In this document: positions 31,870 through 40,586 of the stretch, piece by piece
Layout: every line of letters starts with the position of its first letter
Numbering within the stretch: the first letter of the stretch is position 1
NCBI GenBank assembly: GCA_027623295.1
Contig: JAQBXR010000020.1
Coordinates: 1 to 42,980, forward strand
Direction of reading: 5' to 3'
Length of the DNA stretch: 42,980 bases
Source of the DNA: Planctomycetota bacterium
GTDB taxonomy: Bacteria > Planctomycetota > UBA1135
Notes under the pieces: model-generated
What the model was told of the DNA's origin: nothing
The model's input: only the letters and a program-made list of their open reading frames with translations
The model's database searches: none
Made by a program: the position numbers and the translations under genes

Positions 31870-34754
31870 AGCCAAACACGATTCTTCTCTCCGCGGTAAG
31901 TGGGGTCTGCCTATTGGCGGCCGCACTCACTGGCGCTGACCGTCAGGAGCCGGCGCCCGCAAATGCGTTGGTTTTGAATGGTGAAGGTCCGGCTACTGCG
32001 TATCACGCGGCAGTCATTCACACTGCAGGAAGTGCCGGCGCGATAAAAGACGGCTACCTCGTGGTGCAAGATGGCAAGGTTGTTGGTGTGGTTGCATCGG
32101 CAAGTGACTTGCCTCCTATGTTGAACACCGTCGAGCTCGGTTCCGCTGAAATCATTCCAGGTTTGGTCGCTGCAGATACCACCGTGACTGGTGCTGATGG
32201 CCAAGGCGATCGTTCCATGGCCGCGCATAACTTGGCCTCGGATTCGTTTGATCCGTACATGGACACCACCAAGGTGTTAGAGCGGGGCATTACTACTTAC
32301 TATCTGTCACCCGATCGCTCGCGATTGATTGGTGGTCGTGGTGCTGTGGTGAAATCCGCGGGTCAAAACTCCATGTTGGAGGCGCGCGGCGATTTGCGCG
32401 TCAATCTAACCACGACGGCTTGGAATCCTCCGGACTATTTCCGTCCACCGATTCCGCCGACGGCCGAAAACCCAATTCTTCCGGCAAAGGCCCAAGCGCC
32501 CAACTCGCGCCCTGGTGCTATGCTGGCTTTGCGTCAGGCTTTTGCGGCCACATCGGCTGGGGGAGATCTCGATCCCAACATGGCCGGTCTTCAAGACTTC
32601 TTGGCCTCCGATGCCGCTCTACGTTTAATCGTCGATACCGCCGATGAAGCGCAAGCCGGCGTCGATTTGGCAAAAGAGTGGGGGCGCCATCCGGTGCTTG
32701 CTGGACTGAGTCAAGCCAATGCCGCCCAACTGGTGTCGGTCTTGGAGAGTCACAACGCAACTTTGTTGTTCGAGGTGCCGCTGTTTATCAGCATGCCGGA
32801 TCTCGACGCCACCTGGCAATTCCCCGACGCAAATCTGTTGGGAGACATTAGCGCTTCCACTCCGGTTGCCTTGCACTCCGGACGTTACGGTCGCTGGACT
32901 TGGTTGCTAGAAGCTGCAGCCGCATCGACTGGCTACGGTTTAAGTGAAGCCAATGCCTTGCGTGGCATTACCACCGTACCTGCCGACATCCTCGGCGTCG
33001 GCCAACGGGTCGGACGTCTGGAAAAAGGTTTCGACGCCGACTTTGTAATTCTTGATGGCGGCCCACTCGATGCCGCAGCAAGCGTGCAAAAGGTTTACAT
33101 CGATGGTAAGAAAGTTTGGAGCCGCAGTGGCATCCAAGCTCTGAAGTCCGATGCTGTTGTGGTCCGCGCTGGAACCTTGTGGACCGGCGATGGTGCCCCA
33201 ATGGAAGGTGGGGTGGAAGTCCTGCTTGAAGAGGGACGCATTGTGGCTGCAGGTCGTACTGTTCCGCATCCTGCTGGCGCACGCATTGTGGATGCCGGCG
33301 CAGATGCTCACATTACTCCGGGCTTCATTGATGCTCGTGGTTATGTTGGAACCGGTGGTGCGCAAAGCATGGATGCGCGCGTTGACCTTGGCCGTCTCGC
33401 AGACGGTTCGTACTTCTCCGACTTATGGCGTCCGGTTGCGCAATCGGGCATCACCTCCATGGTCATGGGCCCACGCAATCTATCGGCGAAAGGCACGCGC
33501 GCATCGGTGGTGAAAACTGCTGCTGGCGTGGAGTCGGGTTCTCTTGAAGATCGCTTTGTGGTGTTCTTCGACGTACGTTCTTCCGATCATGCCGCTAGCC
33601 GTAAGGAAATGGCCGGCCAACTTAAAAAAGGGAAAGACTATTTTGATAAGTGGCAGGAGTTCCGCTCGGAACGCGCCGCTTGGGAATTGGAAAACACCGA
33701 AAAGGTTGCCACCGAACGCGCCGACAAAGAGAAAGCGTTGCGCATCCGTCTCGCCCAAGGCTCTGCACCGAAGGTAGAGGAAGTGGTGGTGGAGGAAATC
33801 GAAGAAGTAGTGGTCGAGGAAAAGGAAGCAAAGCCGGTTGATCCGATTAACGGTCTCTGGGCTGGCATCTTGGAGCATGAAATGCTCGGCGATCAAACCA
33901 TCGAGATGAACGCGCGCCTGCATCACGAAGGCAAGCAACTGACCGGTATCTTCAGCACTCCGGAAGCTCCGGGGGAAGATTTCGAAATCGAAGGCACCTT
34001 CGAGAACAACATGGTTCACTTTGAAATCCCAACGGAAGTCGGCAATGTGATGATCGATGGCATCATTGATGCGCCAGACAGCATGTCGGTGAAGATTGAG
34101 TTAGCCGGATTCGGTTCTGCTGACTTGGTCATGACACGGACTGAGATCGAAGAAGATGGCGCCGCTCCAATCGCGAAGAAGAAGATCAAACAAGACGATG
34201 GCCCACAAGCTCCAAGCAAAGATTGGGATTTGGAAGGTCACCGCGCCATGTTCGAAGGACGTGGACGTGCTGTGGTTGCGGCTTCGCGTCGCGATGAAAT
34301 CGAAAGCGTGTTGGCGCTCTTCGCTGAGTACGAGTTGCCCGTGCAACTGATGTACGCAGACGACGCGCTCGACATGGTTGAGCAACTGCGTGCCGGCAAA
34401 GTGGGCATTGTGGTTTCACCAGCGGTCACTGCGCGACGTGAAAACGTCGACTATGTGCCGGCTGCCGAACTGCATGCTGCGGGTATCCCGATTGCATTCC
34501 AGTCGGACCGCACCCAAGGCGCACGTTTCTTGCCACAACTCCTCACCATGGCTACGCGCTACGGTTTGGGAGCGGAGCAGGCGCTTGCCGGTTTGACTTC
34601 TTCCACTGCAGACATGCTCGGCATTGCCGATCGCGTCGGCCGGGTGAAGCAAGGACTCGATGGCGACATCGTTATTTTCCAAGGGCATCCATTTGATCTG
34701 CGATCACGGGTGACCCACGTCTTCGTCAACGGCCGCGAGGTACCTCAACAGTGA
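31866..34754 (+). CDS. Operon gene E: exported double amidohydrolase-like protein with inserted beta domain
   Basis: A 962-residue protein with two amidohydrolase-like domains. Signal peptide MKPNTILLSAVSGVCLLAAAL. Domain 1 (about 35-420) has EIIPGLVAADTTV and ends FVILDGGPLDAAASV. Domain 2 (about 425-962) has HITPGFIDARGYVG and ends IVIFQGHPFDLRSRV. Neither keeps HxH. Domain 2 carries a Lys/Glu-rich helix (about 575-635), an acidic VEEVVVEEIEEVVVEEKE run, and an inserted beta domain of about 100 residues (INGLWAGILEHEML to SADLVMTRTE). I recall similar beta domains in other exported amidohydrolases. The GTG start overlaps gene D by four bases. Its size and lack of metal ligands suggest a structural core. 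Confidence 0.83.
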   Translation: MKPNTILLSAVSGVCLLAAALTGADRQEPAPANALVLNGEGPATAYHAAVIHTAGSAGAIKDGYLVVQDGKVVGVVASASDLPPMLNTVELGSAEIIPGLVAADTTVTGADGQGDRSMAAHNLASDSFDPYMDTTKVLERGITTYYLSPDRSRLIGGRGAVVKSAGQNSMLEARGDLRVNLTTTAWNPPDYFRPPIPPTAENPILPAKAQAPNSRPGAMLALRQAFAATSAGGDLDPNMAGLQDFLASDAALRLIVDTADEAQAGVDLAKEWGRHPVLAGLSQANAAQLVSVLESHNATLLFEVPLFISMPDLDATWQFPDANLLGDISASTPVALHSGRYGRWTWLLEAAAASTGYGLSEANALRGITTVPADILGVGQRVGRLEKGFDADFVILDGGPLDAAASVQKVYIDGKKVWSRSGIQALKSDAVVVRAGTLWTGDGAPMEGGVEVLLEEGRIVAAGRTVPHPAGARIVDAGADAHITPGFIDARGYVGTGGAQSMDARVDLGRLADGSYFSDLWRPVAQSGITSMVMGPRNLSAKGTRASVVKTAAGVESGSLEDRFVVFFDVRSSDHAASRKEMAGQLKKGKDYFDKWQEFRSERAAWELENTEKVATERADKEKALRIRLAQGSAPKVEEVVVEEIEEVVVEEKEAKPVDPINGLWAGILEHEMLGDQTIEMNARLHHEGKQLTGIFSTPEAPGEDFEIEGTFENNMVHFEIPTEVGNVMIDGIIDAPDSMSVKIELAGFGSADLVMTRTEIEEDGAAPIAKKKIKQDDGPQAPSKDWDLEGHRAMFEGRGRAVVAASRRDEIESVLALFAEYELPVQLMYADDALDMVEQLRAGKVGIVVSPAVTARRENVDYVPAAELHAAGIPIAFQSDRTQGARFLPQLLTMATRYGLGAEQALAGLTSSTADMLGIADRVGRVKQGLDGDIVIFQGHPFDLRSRVTHVFVNGREVPQQ

Positions 34755-35956
34755 TTGTTAGCGCACTACTAAGCCTTTCCCTTTTTGCAGGTGCCCAGGC
34801 ATCTGCAGCAGAAGAGATCACAATCCTGCGCGCCGCCAAGGTTTACACCGCGGGGGAGCAAGGCATGATTAACAATGGTCTGGTCGTCATGCAGGGCGAG
34901 AAGTTGTTGTGGGTTGGACCGCAAGCGGAGCTCGAGATTGGCGAAGGCCTTGAGATTCAAGACCTCGGCGATGTCTGGCTAGTTCCTGGACTTATCGAAC
35001 CGCACAACCACGTTGCCGGTTCTTTGCGTGACTTGAACGACACCGTGTTCCTCACCAACCCGGAATTGCACACCTATGAAGCGCTCGAGCCGCAGAACGA
35101 TTTCCTGAAAGATGCCGTCGCTGGCGGAATCACTTCGGCTCTGTTCATTCCAGGCTCCGGTTCTAACATGGGTGGATTCGGCATGCTGGTGAAAACATCC
35201 GGCAAGACCCCCGATGAAATGGTGGTGCGCTCGCCCGGTTCTCTAAAGGTTGCCCAGGCCGGCAACCCGGAACGTTATTCCTGGGGTGTACATCGCGCCA
35301 TGATGAACTGGAACACGCGAGATACTTTGGAGAAAGGATTGGCTTGGGCCGAAGCTTATGAAGCTGGCGAAGCAGATTTCAATCCTCGTTACGAGGACTT
35401 CATCGGTCTGCGTAACGGAACCATTCCAGTCAGTGTGCACACGCAGATCTACCAAGTGGTGCTGCAAACACTCACTATGCAAGTCCGTGACCTGGGCCTC
35501 AAGTCCTTCATTGACCACGGAACTTTCGACGGCTATAAAAACGCCCAGCTCGCCGCCGATATGGGCGTGCCGGTCATGAATGGTCCACGTCAGTTCTGGT
35601 TTGACCGCTCCACCTCCCAAATCATGGGCTGTGCTGCTGGTTGGGCATCGGCTGAAGGAATCATTCTTGGCTACAACACGGACTCTCCAGTGTTGCCGCA
35701 AGAAGAGCTACCTTTCCAAGCTGCTATGGGTGTGCGTTTAGGTGCCGGAACCAATGAGTCCGCGCTCAAAGGCATGACTGCGCACGCGGCAACCGCTTTG
35801 TTAATGGGAGACATTGCTGGGCGTTTGCAGAAAGGCCTCGAAGCCGACGTCGTGGTGTGGACCGGAGACCCCGTCGACCCACGCAGTTCCGTACTCAAAG
35901 TTTGGGTGCGTGGTGAAAAGGTTTACGACATTGAGGAGGACCACCGCCGCTTCTAA
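34751..35956 (+). CDS. Operon gene F: exported amidohydrolase with intact metal site
   Basis: A 401-residue protein with signal peptide MIVSALLSLSLFAGAQASAAE. It keeps the superfamily metal ligands: H85 and H87 in EPHNH, H230 in VSVHTQ, H256 in FIDHGTF, and D311 in GYNTDSPV. A Lys at 166 in GSLKVAQ and the following GNPER match the imidazolonepropionase-like branch, in which KxALGENPKR-type elements are known. A hydrolytic role on a cyclic amide, dipeptide or similar bond is likely, but the substrate is not readable. The GTG start shares four bases with gene E. Gene G is its closest relative in the operon and the stop and start share one base. Confidence 0.87.
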   Translation: MIVSALLSLSLFAGAQASAAEEITILRAAKVYTAGEQGMINNGLVVMQGEKLLWVGPQAELEIGEGLEIQDLGDVWLVPGLIEPHNHVAGSLRDLNDTVFLTNPELHTYEALEPQNDFLKDAVAGGITSALFIPGSGSNMGGFGMLVKTSGKTPDEMVVRSPGSLKVAQAGNPERYSWGVHRAMMNWNTRDTLEKGLAWAEAYEAGEADFNPRYEDFIGLRNGTIPVSVHTQIYQVVLQTLTMQVRDLGLKSFIDHGTFDGYKNAQLAADMGVPVMNGPRQFWFDRSTSQIMGCAAGWASAEGIILGYNTDSPVLPQEELPFQAAMGVRLGAGTNESALKGMTAHAATALLMGDIAGRLQKGLEADVVVWTGDPVDPRSSVLKVWVRGEKVYDIEEDHRRF

Positions 35957-37152
35957 TGCTCAGTTTACTTCTACTTCTCCCGCTCAGTCAGGCGGCACCA
36001 ACTTTGGAACCAGGCATGGTTTTAGATGTGGGTGTGGCGTTGACTATGGAGGAGCGTCAGGTGGTGCACAATGCGCGCATCTTGATTGGAAGTGACGGAC
36101 ACATTTTGAAAGTAGGGCGGCAGTTAGATATCGAGTTGCCGGAAGGTTGGGAGCACCTCAGTTACCCCAACTCCTTCGCCTGGCCGGGAGGAATTGATTT
36201 GCATTCCCACACGCATACCGGCGGATGGGAAGACATCAATGACATGGTGCATCCGGATAATCCGGAACTGCGCACTCTCGACACGATTGTTCCGGACAAC
36301 AAGTTGCACCAGATGGGACGCGCCGGCGGTGTGACTTTGGTCAACGCCATTCCTGGTTCAGGCACCAACATTTCTGGCGCGGGCACTTTGGTCAAGCTGA
36401 AGGTTACTGACAAGGTCAGTGACGTCGTCTTTCGTTACCCCGGCTCGGTGAAAGTGGCACAAGGCTACAACCCGGAACGTAACGGTGACCTCGGTGGCAC
36501 GCGGATGGGCATGTGGTGGATGCTGCGCTGGTATCTAGACCGCGCCAAAGAAGTCGCCAATGCGGACACCCTTGCGGAGAACCCCGATGTCGCCAGCATC
36601 GCCGGTATTTTCCAGCATCGCTATCCCTTCCTCGTCCATACCGCGGGTGCGCGCGACACTTTCGGCACCGTGCGTATGTTCCAGATCGAAGCTGGCGTTC
36701 CCGTGATTGTCAGTCACGGTTCCTTCAACGGCTTTATGGCCGGCGAAGCCATTGCGGAACTCAACACTCCGCTCAACATTGGTCCACGTAACTTTGACTA
36801 CACGGTAAGCCGTAATAGTCAATTCCGCGGACTGGTAGAAGCCTTCGAAACTGCGGGCAATACTGATATTTCGGTGCAAACCGATGCCGGTGTGATTCCG
36901 CAAGAAGAGTTCATCTACCAAGCCACTTTGGCGGAACGCCTGGGCTGCTCCACATGGCTAGCTCTGGAATCCATCAACGTGAATCCCGCTCGGCAGATTC
37001 TGGTGGAAGACCAGGTCGGCCGTCTTTTGCCCGGTTTACAAGCTGACATCGTCGTCAGTACTGGGCAGCCGTTGGACCCGCGCGCGTCGGTGTTACTCGT
37101 CCTCATTGAAGGCGAAGTGGCGTATGACCAAAGCATGGGCCAGCTTTACTGA
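35956..37152 (+). CDS. Operon gene G: exported amidohydrolase with intact metal site
   Basis: A 398-residue protein with signal peptide MLSLLLLLPLSQAAP. Metal-site residues are H83 and H85 in DLHSHTH, H228 in FLVHTAG, H254 in VIVSHGSF and D310 in SVQTDAG. K166 in GSVKVAQ and NPER (172-175) repeat the pattern of gene F at almost identical positions. The sequence match to F is the strongest in the operon, which suggests the two may form a heterodimeric active enzyme. The late element INVNPARQILV and the closing ADIVVSTGQPLDPRASV are standard. The ATG overlaps the gene F stop by one base. Confidence 0.87.
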   Translation: MLSLLLLLPLSQAAPTLEPGMVLDVGVALTMEERQVVHNARILIGSDGHILKVGRQLDIELPEGWEHLSYPNSFAWPGGIDLHSHTHTGGWEDINDMVHPDNPELRTLDTIVPDNKLHQMGRAGGVTLVNAIPGSGTNISGAGTLVKLKVTDKVSDVVFRYPGSVKVAQGYNPERNGDLGGTRMGMWWMLRWYLDRAKEVANADTLAENPDVASIAGIFQHRYPFLVHTAGARDTFGTVRMFQIEAGVPVIVSHGSFNGFMAGEAIAELNTPLNIGPRNFDYTVSRNSQFRGLVEAFETAGNTDISVQTDAGVIPQEEFIYQATLAERLGCSTWLALESINVNPARQILVEDQVGRLLPGLQADIVVSTGQPLDPRASVLLVLIEGEVAYDQSMGQLY

Positions 37153-37169
37153 ATCCCTTCTTAACCAAG

Positions 37170-38558
37170 ATGCTTGCATCCCTGCTCCTAACTTTTGCGC
37201 TGCCCGCTGTGGCCCCGCAGGAAACGCCACGTGACCCAGTGGGTCGTGTAGTTGTCTATCGATTCGATACTGTCGAGACGATGGATGGCGAAACCCTTTC
37301 CAATGTGACCATGCTGGTGCGCAACGGCGTCATCGAACGCATGGGCCAAGCGGTGGTGATTCCCGATCATGCAGAAGTGCATGACTATCGGGGTAGTGGC
37401 AAGGTCGCCATGCCGCCGTTTGCATTGAGTCACGCAAACTTTTTAGTCAGCGATCGCCGCGGCGACGGACGTAATACCCGTTACACCGCAGCCGATTCCA
37501 TATGGCTGAATGAAGATTGGTCCGAGGACTTATTGGAAGAAGGTGTGTTGATCGTTGGCGTGGACCCTCCAGGTGGCGGTTTGCCAGGACGCACTTCGGT
37601 ACTTATGGTAGATGATCAAACCGGTGCTCCGAACGCCCTTGTTTCGGACCTGCACTTGAAAGTCATGGTCTCAACCTCGTCCAGCGCCAAAAGTTTAGTG
37701 CGCGATGGCTTTAAGGCTGCCGATAAGGCGATCGCCGATGAAGACAAGGCTCGCGCCGAATGGAAGAAGGCGCGCGAGGAGTGGGAAGCCAAGCAAAAGG
37801 AAGCGGCCGAGGCTAAGCAGAAAGCCTCCGAAGGGAAGGACGGTGTCGACGGCAAAGAAGTCAAGAAAGGCACCGAAGTTAAAGGTGGCAAGGGCGGTAC
37901 CGCTGCTCAGGATGAGGGCGGCGACAACCAGGAAGACAAAGGTCCTCCGGAAGAGTTTGAGGTCCCGAAAATGGATTCAGACGTCGAACCGTTGGTGGAG
38001 TGGGTGCGCCAAGAACGCGTCGGTCAGGTTTGGCTAAGCAGCCCATCGGATTGGTTGCATTGGCAAGACTTGCTTCGCGAGCGCGAGTTGCAATACGAGA
38101 TTGTGTTGCGCCACGGCTCAACGCAAAACCTTTTCGAAGTGGCCAGTTCCATCGCAGCCACCGACTTGCGGGTCGATGTACCTGCACGCTTAAGCTTCCT
38201 TCCGTACACCCGTGTGCGGGCAAACTTGCCGGCCGAGTTGGTAGCTCAAGGAGTTAGCAAACTCATCTTGTCGCCATCGAGTGATTCTTTAACTGGATTG
38301 CGTGACTACCGTTTGTCGGTTTCCCAAGTGGTGGCCGAAGGTTTAGATCGCAAAGTGGCTCTCCGCGGCATGACCGTGGAACCTGCTCTTTCCATGGGCC
38401 AAGAAGAAATCATCGGCGCATTAAAAATTGGTGCGCCTGCCACCTTCGTCATCTGGAATGGCGACCCACTCGACCCCATGAGTGAAGTTGACATTGTGCT
38501 CTCAGAGGGCAAAGTGGTTTATGACCGCGAGAAAGCAGAAGCGGAGGATCAGTCATGA
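37170..38558 (+). CDS. Operon gene H: exported amidohydrolase-like protein with coiled-coil insertion
   Basis: A 462-residue protein with signal peptide MLASLLLTFALPAVAPQ. The metal motif reads VAMPPFALSHANF, so only one His remains. Residues about 178-265 insert a Lys/Ala/Glu-rich coiled coil (EDKARAEWKKAREEWEAKQ) and a low-complexity Gly/Lys/Asp linker. The same place in genes A and E carries related Lys-Glu-Trp helices. TVEPALSMG and FVIWNGDPLDPMSEV close the fold. It starts 17 bases after gene G, the widest gap in the operon, and overlaps gene I by four bases. Probably a non-catalytic partner. Confidence 0.82.
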   Translation: MLASLLLTFALPAVAPQETPRDPVGRVVVYRFDTVETMDGETLSNVTMLVRNGVIERMGQAVVIPDHAEVHDYRGSGKVAMPPFALSHANFLVSDRRGDGRNTRYTAADSIWLNEDWSEDLLEEGVLIVGVDPPGGGLPGRTSVLMVDDQTGAPNALVSDLHLKVMVSTSSSAKSLVRDGFKAADKAIADEDKARAEWKKAREEWEAKQKEAAEAKQKASEGKDGVDGKEVKKGTEVKGGKGGTAAQDEGGDNQEDKGPPEEFEVPKMDSDVEPLVEWVRQERVGQVWLSSPSDWLHWQDLLRERELQYEIVLRHGSTQNLFEVASSIAATDLRVDVPARLSFLPYTRVRANLPAELVAQGVSKLILSPSSDSLTGLRDYRLSVSQVVAEGLDRKVALRGMTVEPALSMGQEEIIGALKIGAPATFVIWNGDPLDPMSEVDIVLSEGKVVYDREKAEAEDQS

Positions 38559-40021
38559 AAACCCAACGGAAGATTTGGATGAGCTTGTTCTGCGCCTTGG
38601 GGTTGCAGAGCGTCACGTTCGCTCAAGAACCACCGGAAGTGGTGGAAACCCCACCGTCACCTCCCGAGGAGATTGTTGAGGAGGTCCAGGAGCCGGTAGA
38701 AGAAGTCGCCGGAGAAGTGGTTGAGGAAGTCATCGAGGAGGAGCAGATCGATTCGGAACTTTTCATTGATCCAGATAGCCCTTACCTCTACATCCATGGT
38801 GCGGACATCCACACCGTGACCAATGGCGTCATTCAAAAGGGTGACATCTTGTGTAAAGATGGCCGCGTGATGAAGCTTGGTGAAAGTTTGCGCAAACCGC
38901 ACGGTGCACGTCAGATTGACGCATCGGGCATGCAAATTTACCCAGGCCTGATTGCAGTGGATAGCTCCGGCATTGTGAGTGGCCGCGGTCTTTCGATTCG
39001 CGATTCCTACGACCCCTATGCACTCAACATTGACCTTGGTCTTTCCGGTGGTCTAACTACCGTGCAGTCTGGCGGTGCAGTCGCCAAACTGAAGCATGGC
39101 ACCTTAGATGGCATCCTGCTTGGTGAAGCGAACTGGGTCAACATGAACTACTCGACCACCTCTCCAAGTGGTCGTCGCAAACTGCGCGAAGATTTCAGCA
39201 AGGTGCGCGATTTCCTGCGCGAAGAAAAACGTTGGATTTTGGACAAAGCTTTGGGTGAAGATGTTTCTGAAAAAGCGCCGGAGCCAAAGGATGTCAATAA
39301 GGAGTATCTCTCTTTGCTCAAGGGCGAAGCGGTGGCACATTTCAGCGCCAACTCCCTAAAGGACCTTCTCGCTACTTGTGATTTGCTCGAGGAGTATCCG
39401 ATGCAGTCGGTCATCATGGGAGGTCGAGAGGCATGGGCGTGTGCCGGACGCCTTGGGCGAGTGGGTGCGCAACTTGTGATTACCCCACGCGCAAAAAGCT
39501 GGGCCGATGACAGCCTGAACCGTCCAAGCGGTTGGTCGATTGAGAACGCTCGCATCCTGTGGGACCACGGCGTATCTTTTTCGATTCTTCCAGGAGAACG
39601 CTTCATTTCAACCGGTGGTATCGCTGGTCGTGACTTGCTGACCCTACCTATGGAAGCAGCCTTCGCTATTCGCGGTGGTTTGCCGCAAGACGTTGCGTTG
39701 CGATCGATCACCTTAGATGCTGCAAAACTCCTTGGAGTAGATCATCGCCTTGGTTCCATCGAGGTTGGTAAAGATGCCGATTTCATTCTTTGCGATGGCG
39801 ACCTTTTCCACTACCGGACCTTCGTGCAATGGGCCGTGGTCGATGGCGCGGTGGCTTATGACAAGATGAATGCTCCTTATTTTGCGCATATTCGTCCACG
39901 TGCAGCGGAATCGCTTGAAGAAGTGTTCGAAGAAATCCAAGATACTGTGGTCGGCGAAGAAATAATCGAAGAGGTTGTGGCCGAAGAGGCAGCAAGCATC
40001 GACGATCCTGAAGAAGAATAA
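38555..40021 (+). CDS. Operon gene I: exported amidohydrolase-like protein with acidic ends
   Basis: A 488-residue protein with signal peptide MKTQRKIWMSLFCALGLQSV, ending TFAQE. A Pro/Glu/Val-rich acidic region (about 26-68, many VEE repeats) precedes the fold. The metal position reads QIYPGLIAVDSSGI, with no HxH. The C-terminal fold element ITLDAAKLLGV and ADFILCDGDLFHY are present, followed by a second acidic tail (EEIIEEVVAEEA). Similar VEE runs occur in gene E. It is the last gene of the operon, and a strong terminator follows within 60 bases. Activity is doubtful. Confidence 0.82.
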   Translation: MKTQRKIWMSLFCALGLQSVTFAQEPPEVVETPPSPPEEIVEEVQEPVEEVAGEVVEEVIEEEQIDSELFIDPDSPYLYIHGADIHTVTNGVIQKGDILCKDGRVMKLGESLRKPHGARQIDASGMQIYPGLIAVDSSGIVSGRGLSIRDSYDPYALNIDLGLSGGLTTVQSGGAVAKLKHGTLDGILLGEANWVNMNYSTTSPSGRRKLREDFSKVRDFLREEKRWILDKALGEDVSEKAPEPKDVNKEYLSLLKGEAVAHFSANSLKDLLATCDLLEEYPMQSVIMGGREAWACAGRLGRVGAQLVITPRAKSWADDSLNRPSGWSIENARILWDHGVSFSILPGERFISTGGIAGRDLLTLPMEAAFAIRGGLPQDVALRSITLDAAKLLGVDHRLGSIEVGKDADFILCDGDLFHYRTFVQWAVVDGAVAYDKMNAPYFAHIRPRAAESLEEVFEEIQDTVVGEEIIEEVVAEEAASIDDPEEE

Positions 40022-40052
40022 TCTCAGCCGAATCTGCCTTGGCAGAATCAAG

Positions 40053-40085
40053 AGGGCGGGCCATAATCGGCTCGCCCTTTTTGTT
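40053..40085 (+). terminator. Terminator of the amidohydrolase operon
   Basis: A 10-bp stem with one G-T pair (40053-40062 with 40069-40078) has a 6-base loop and is followed by TTTTTGTTT. It lies about 30 bases after gene I and just before the peroxiredoxin gene, so the two are separate units. Confidence 0.88.
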
Positions 40086-40101
40086 TGAAGTGGCCGCATT
40101 T

Positions 40102-40584
40102 GTGACCAACCCAGTTCTTGCCCCCGGGAACCGCGCCCCCGCCTTTACCTTGCCCACTGACAGTGGGGAAAAGGTGCGACTCACAGAGCATCGCGGGCGT
40201 TGGGTAGTCCTTTTCTTTTTGCCGCTCGCGCTGACTCCGAGTTGTTGTCTGGAAGCTAAAGAATTCCAAAAGCAAGCCGATGATTTTATGAATCTTGGTG
40301 CCGTCGTGGTGGGGGTGAGCCCAAGTAATCACGTGCGCCACTCCGAGTTCCGGGAAAAGAATAAGCTCAGCTTTCCCATGCTCCATGACCGCGATGCCAA
40401 ACTTGCGATTCGTTATGGTGTTTATCGGGAACGTACCACTAACGTTCGGGACTACCTCGGAATCGTGCGCACCACAGTCTTAATTGATCCAGCCGGAAAG
40501 GTTGCCCATCTTTGGGATAACTTGCGGGTGAAAGGGCATGTCGGCCGCGTCTATGCGCGGTTAGAAGCGGAGTTGAAGAGCTAG
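40102..40584 (+). CDS. bcp: Peroxiredoxin (BCP/PrxQ-like)
   Basis: A 160-residue thioredoxin-fold peroxidase that reduces hydroperoxides. The N-terminal NRAPAFTLPTDSG and the active-site segment LTPSCCLEAKEF are visible. In most BCP proteins the peroxidatic Cys sits in TPGCTxEA, and here two cysteines are adjacent (SCC). The resolving Cys five residues on is absent, so this may be a one-Cys or vicinal-Cys variant. The later DRDAKLAIRYGVY and TTVLIDPAGKV are normal. GTG 40102 is chosen because GAAGTGG lies upstream and the protein then begins TNPVLAPGNRAP. The open frame runs back through the terminator, which argues against earlier starts. Confidence 0.87.
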   Translation: MTNPVLAPGNRAPAFTLPTDSGEKVRLTEHRGRWVVLFFLPLALTPSCCLEAKEFQKQADDFMNLGAVVVGVSPSNHVRHSEFREKNKLSFPMLHDRDAKLAIRYGVYRERTTNVRDYLGIVRTTVLIDPAGKVAHLWDNLRVKGHVGRVYARLEAELKS

Positions 40585-40586
40585 TT

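Noticed and set aside
37740-37960. Lys/Ala/Glu-rich repeat-like DNA in gene H considered as a tandem repeat
   Set aside because: The codons vary and no regular unit is kept. It is better explained as a coiled coil plus low-complexity linker in the protein.
39148-39711. Minus-strand open frame of 187 codons
   Set aside because: It is antisense to operon gene I, with no family match.
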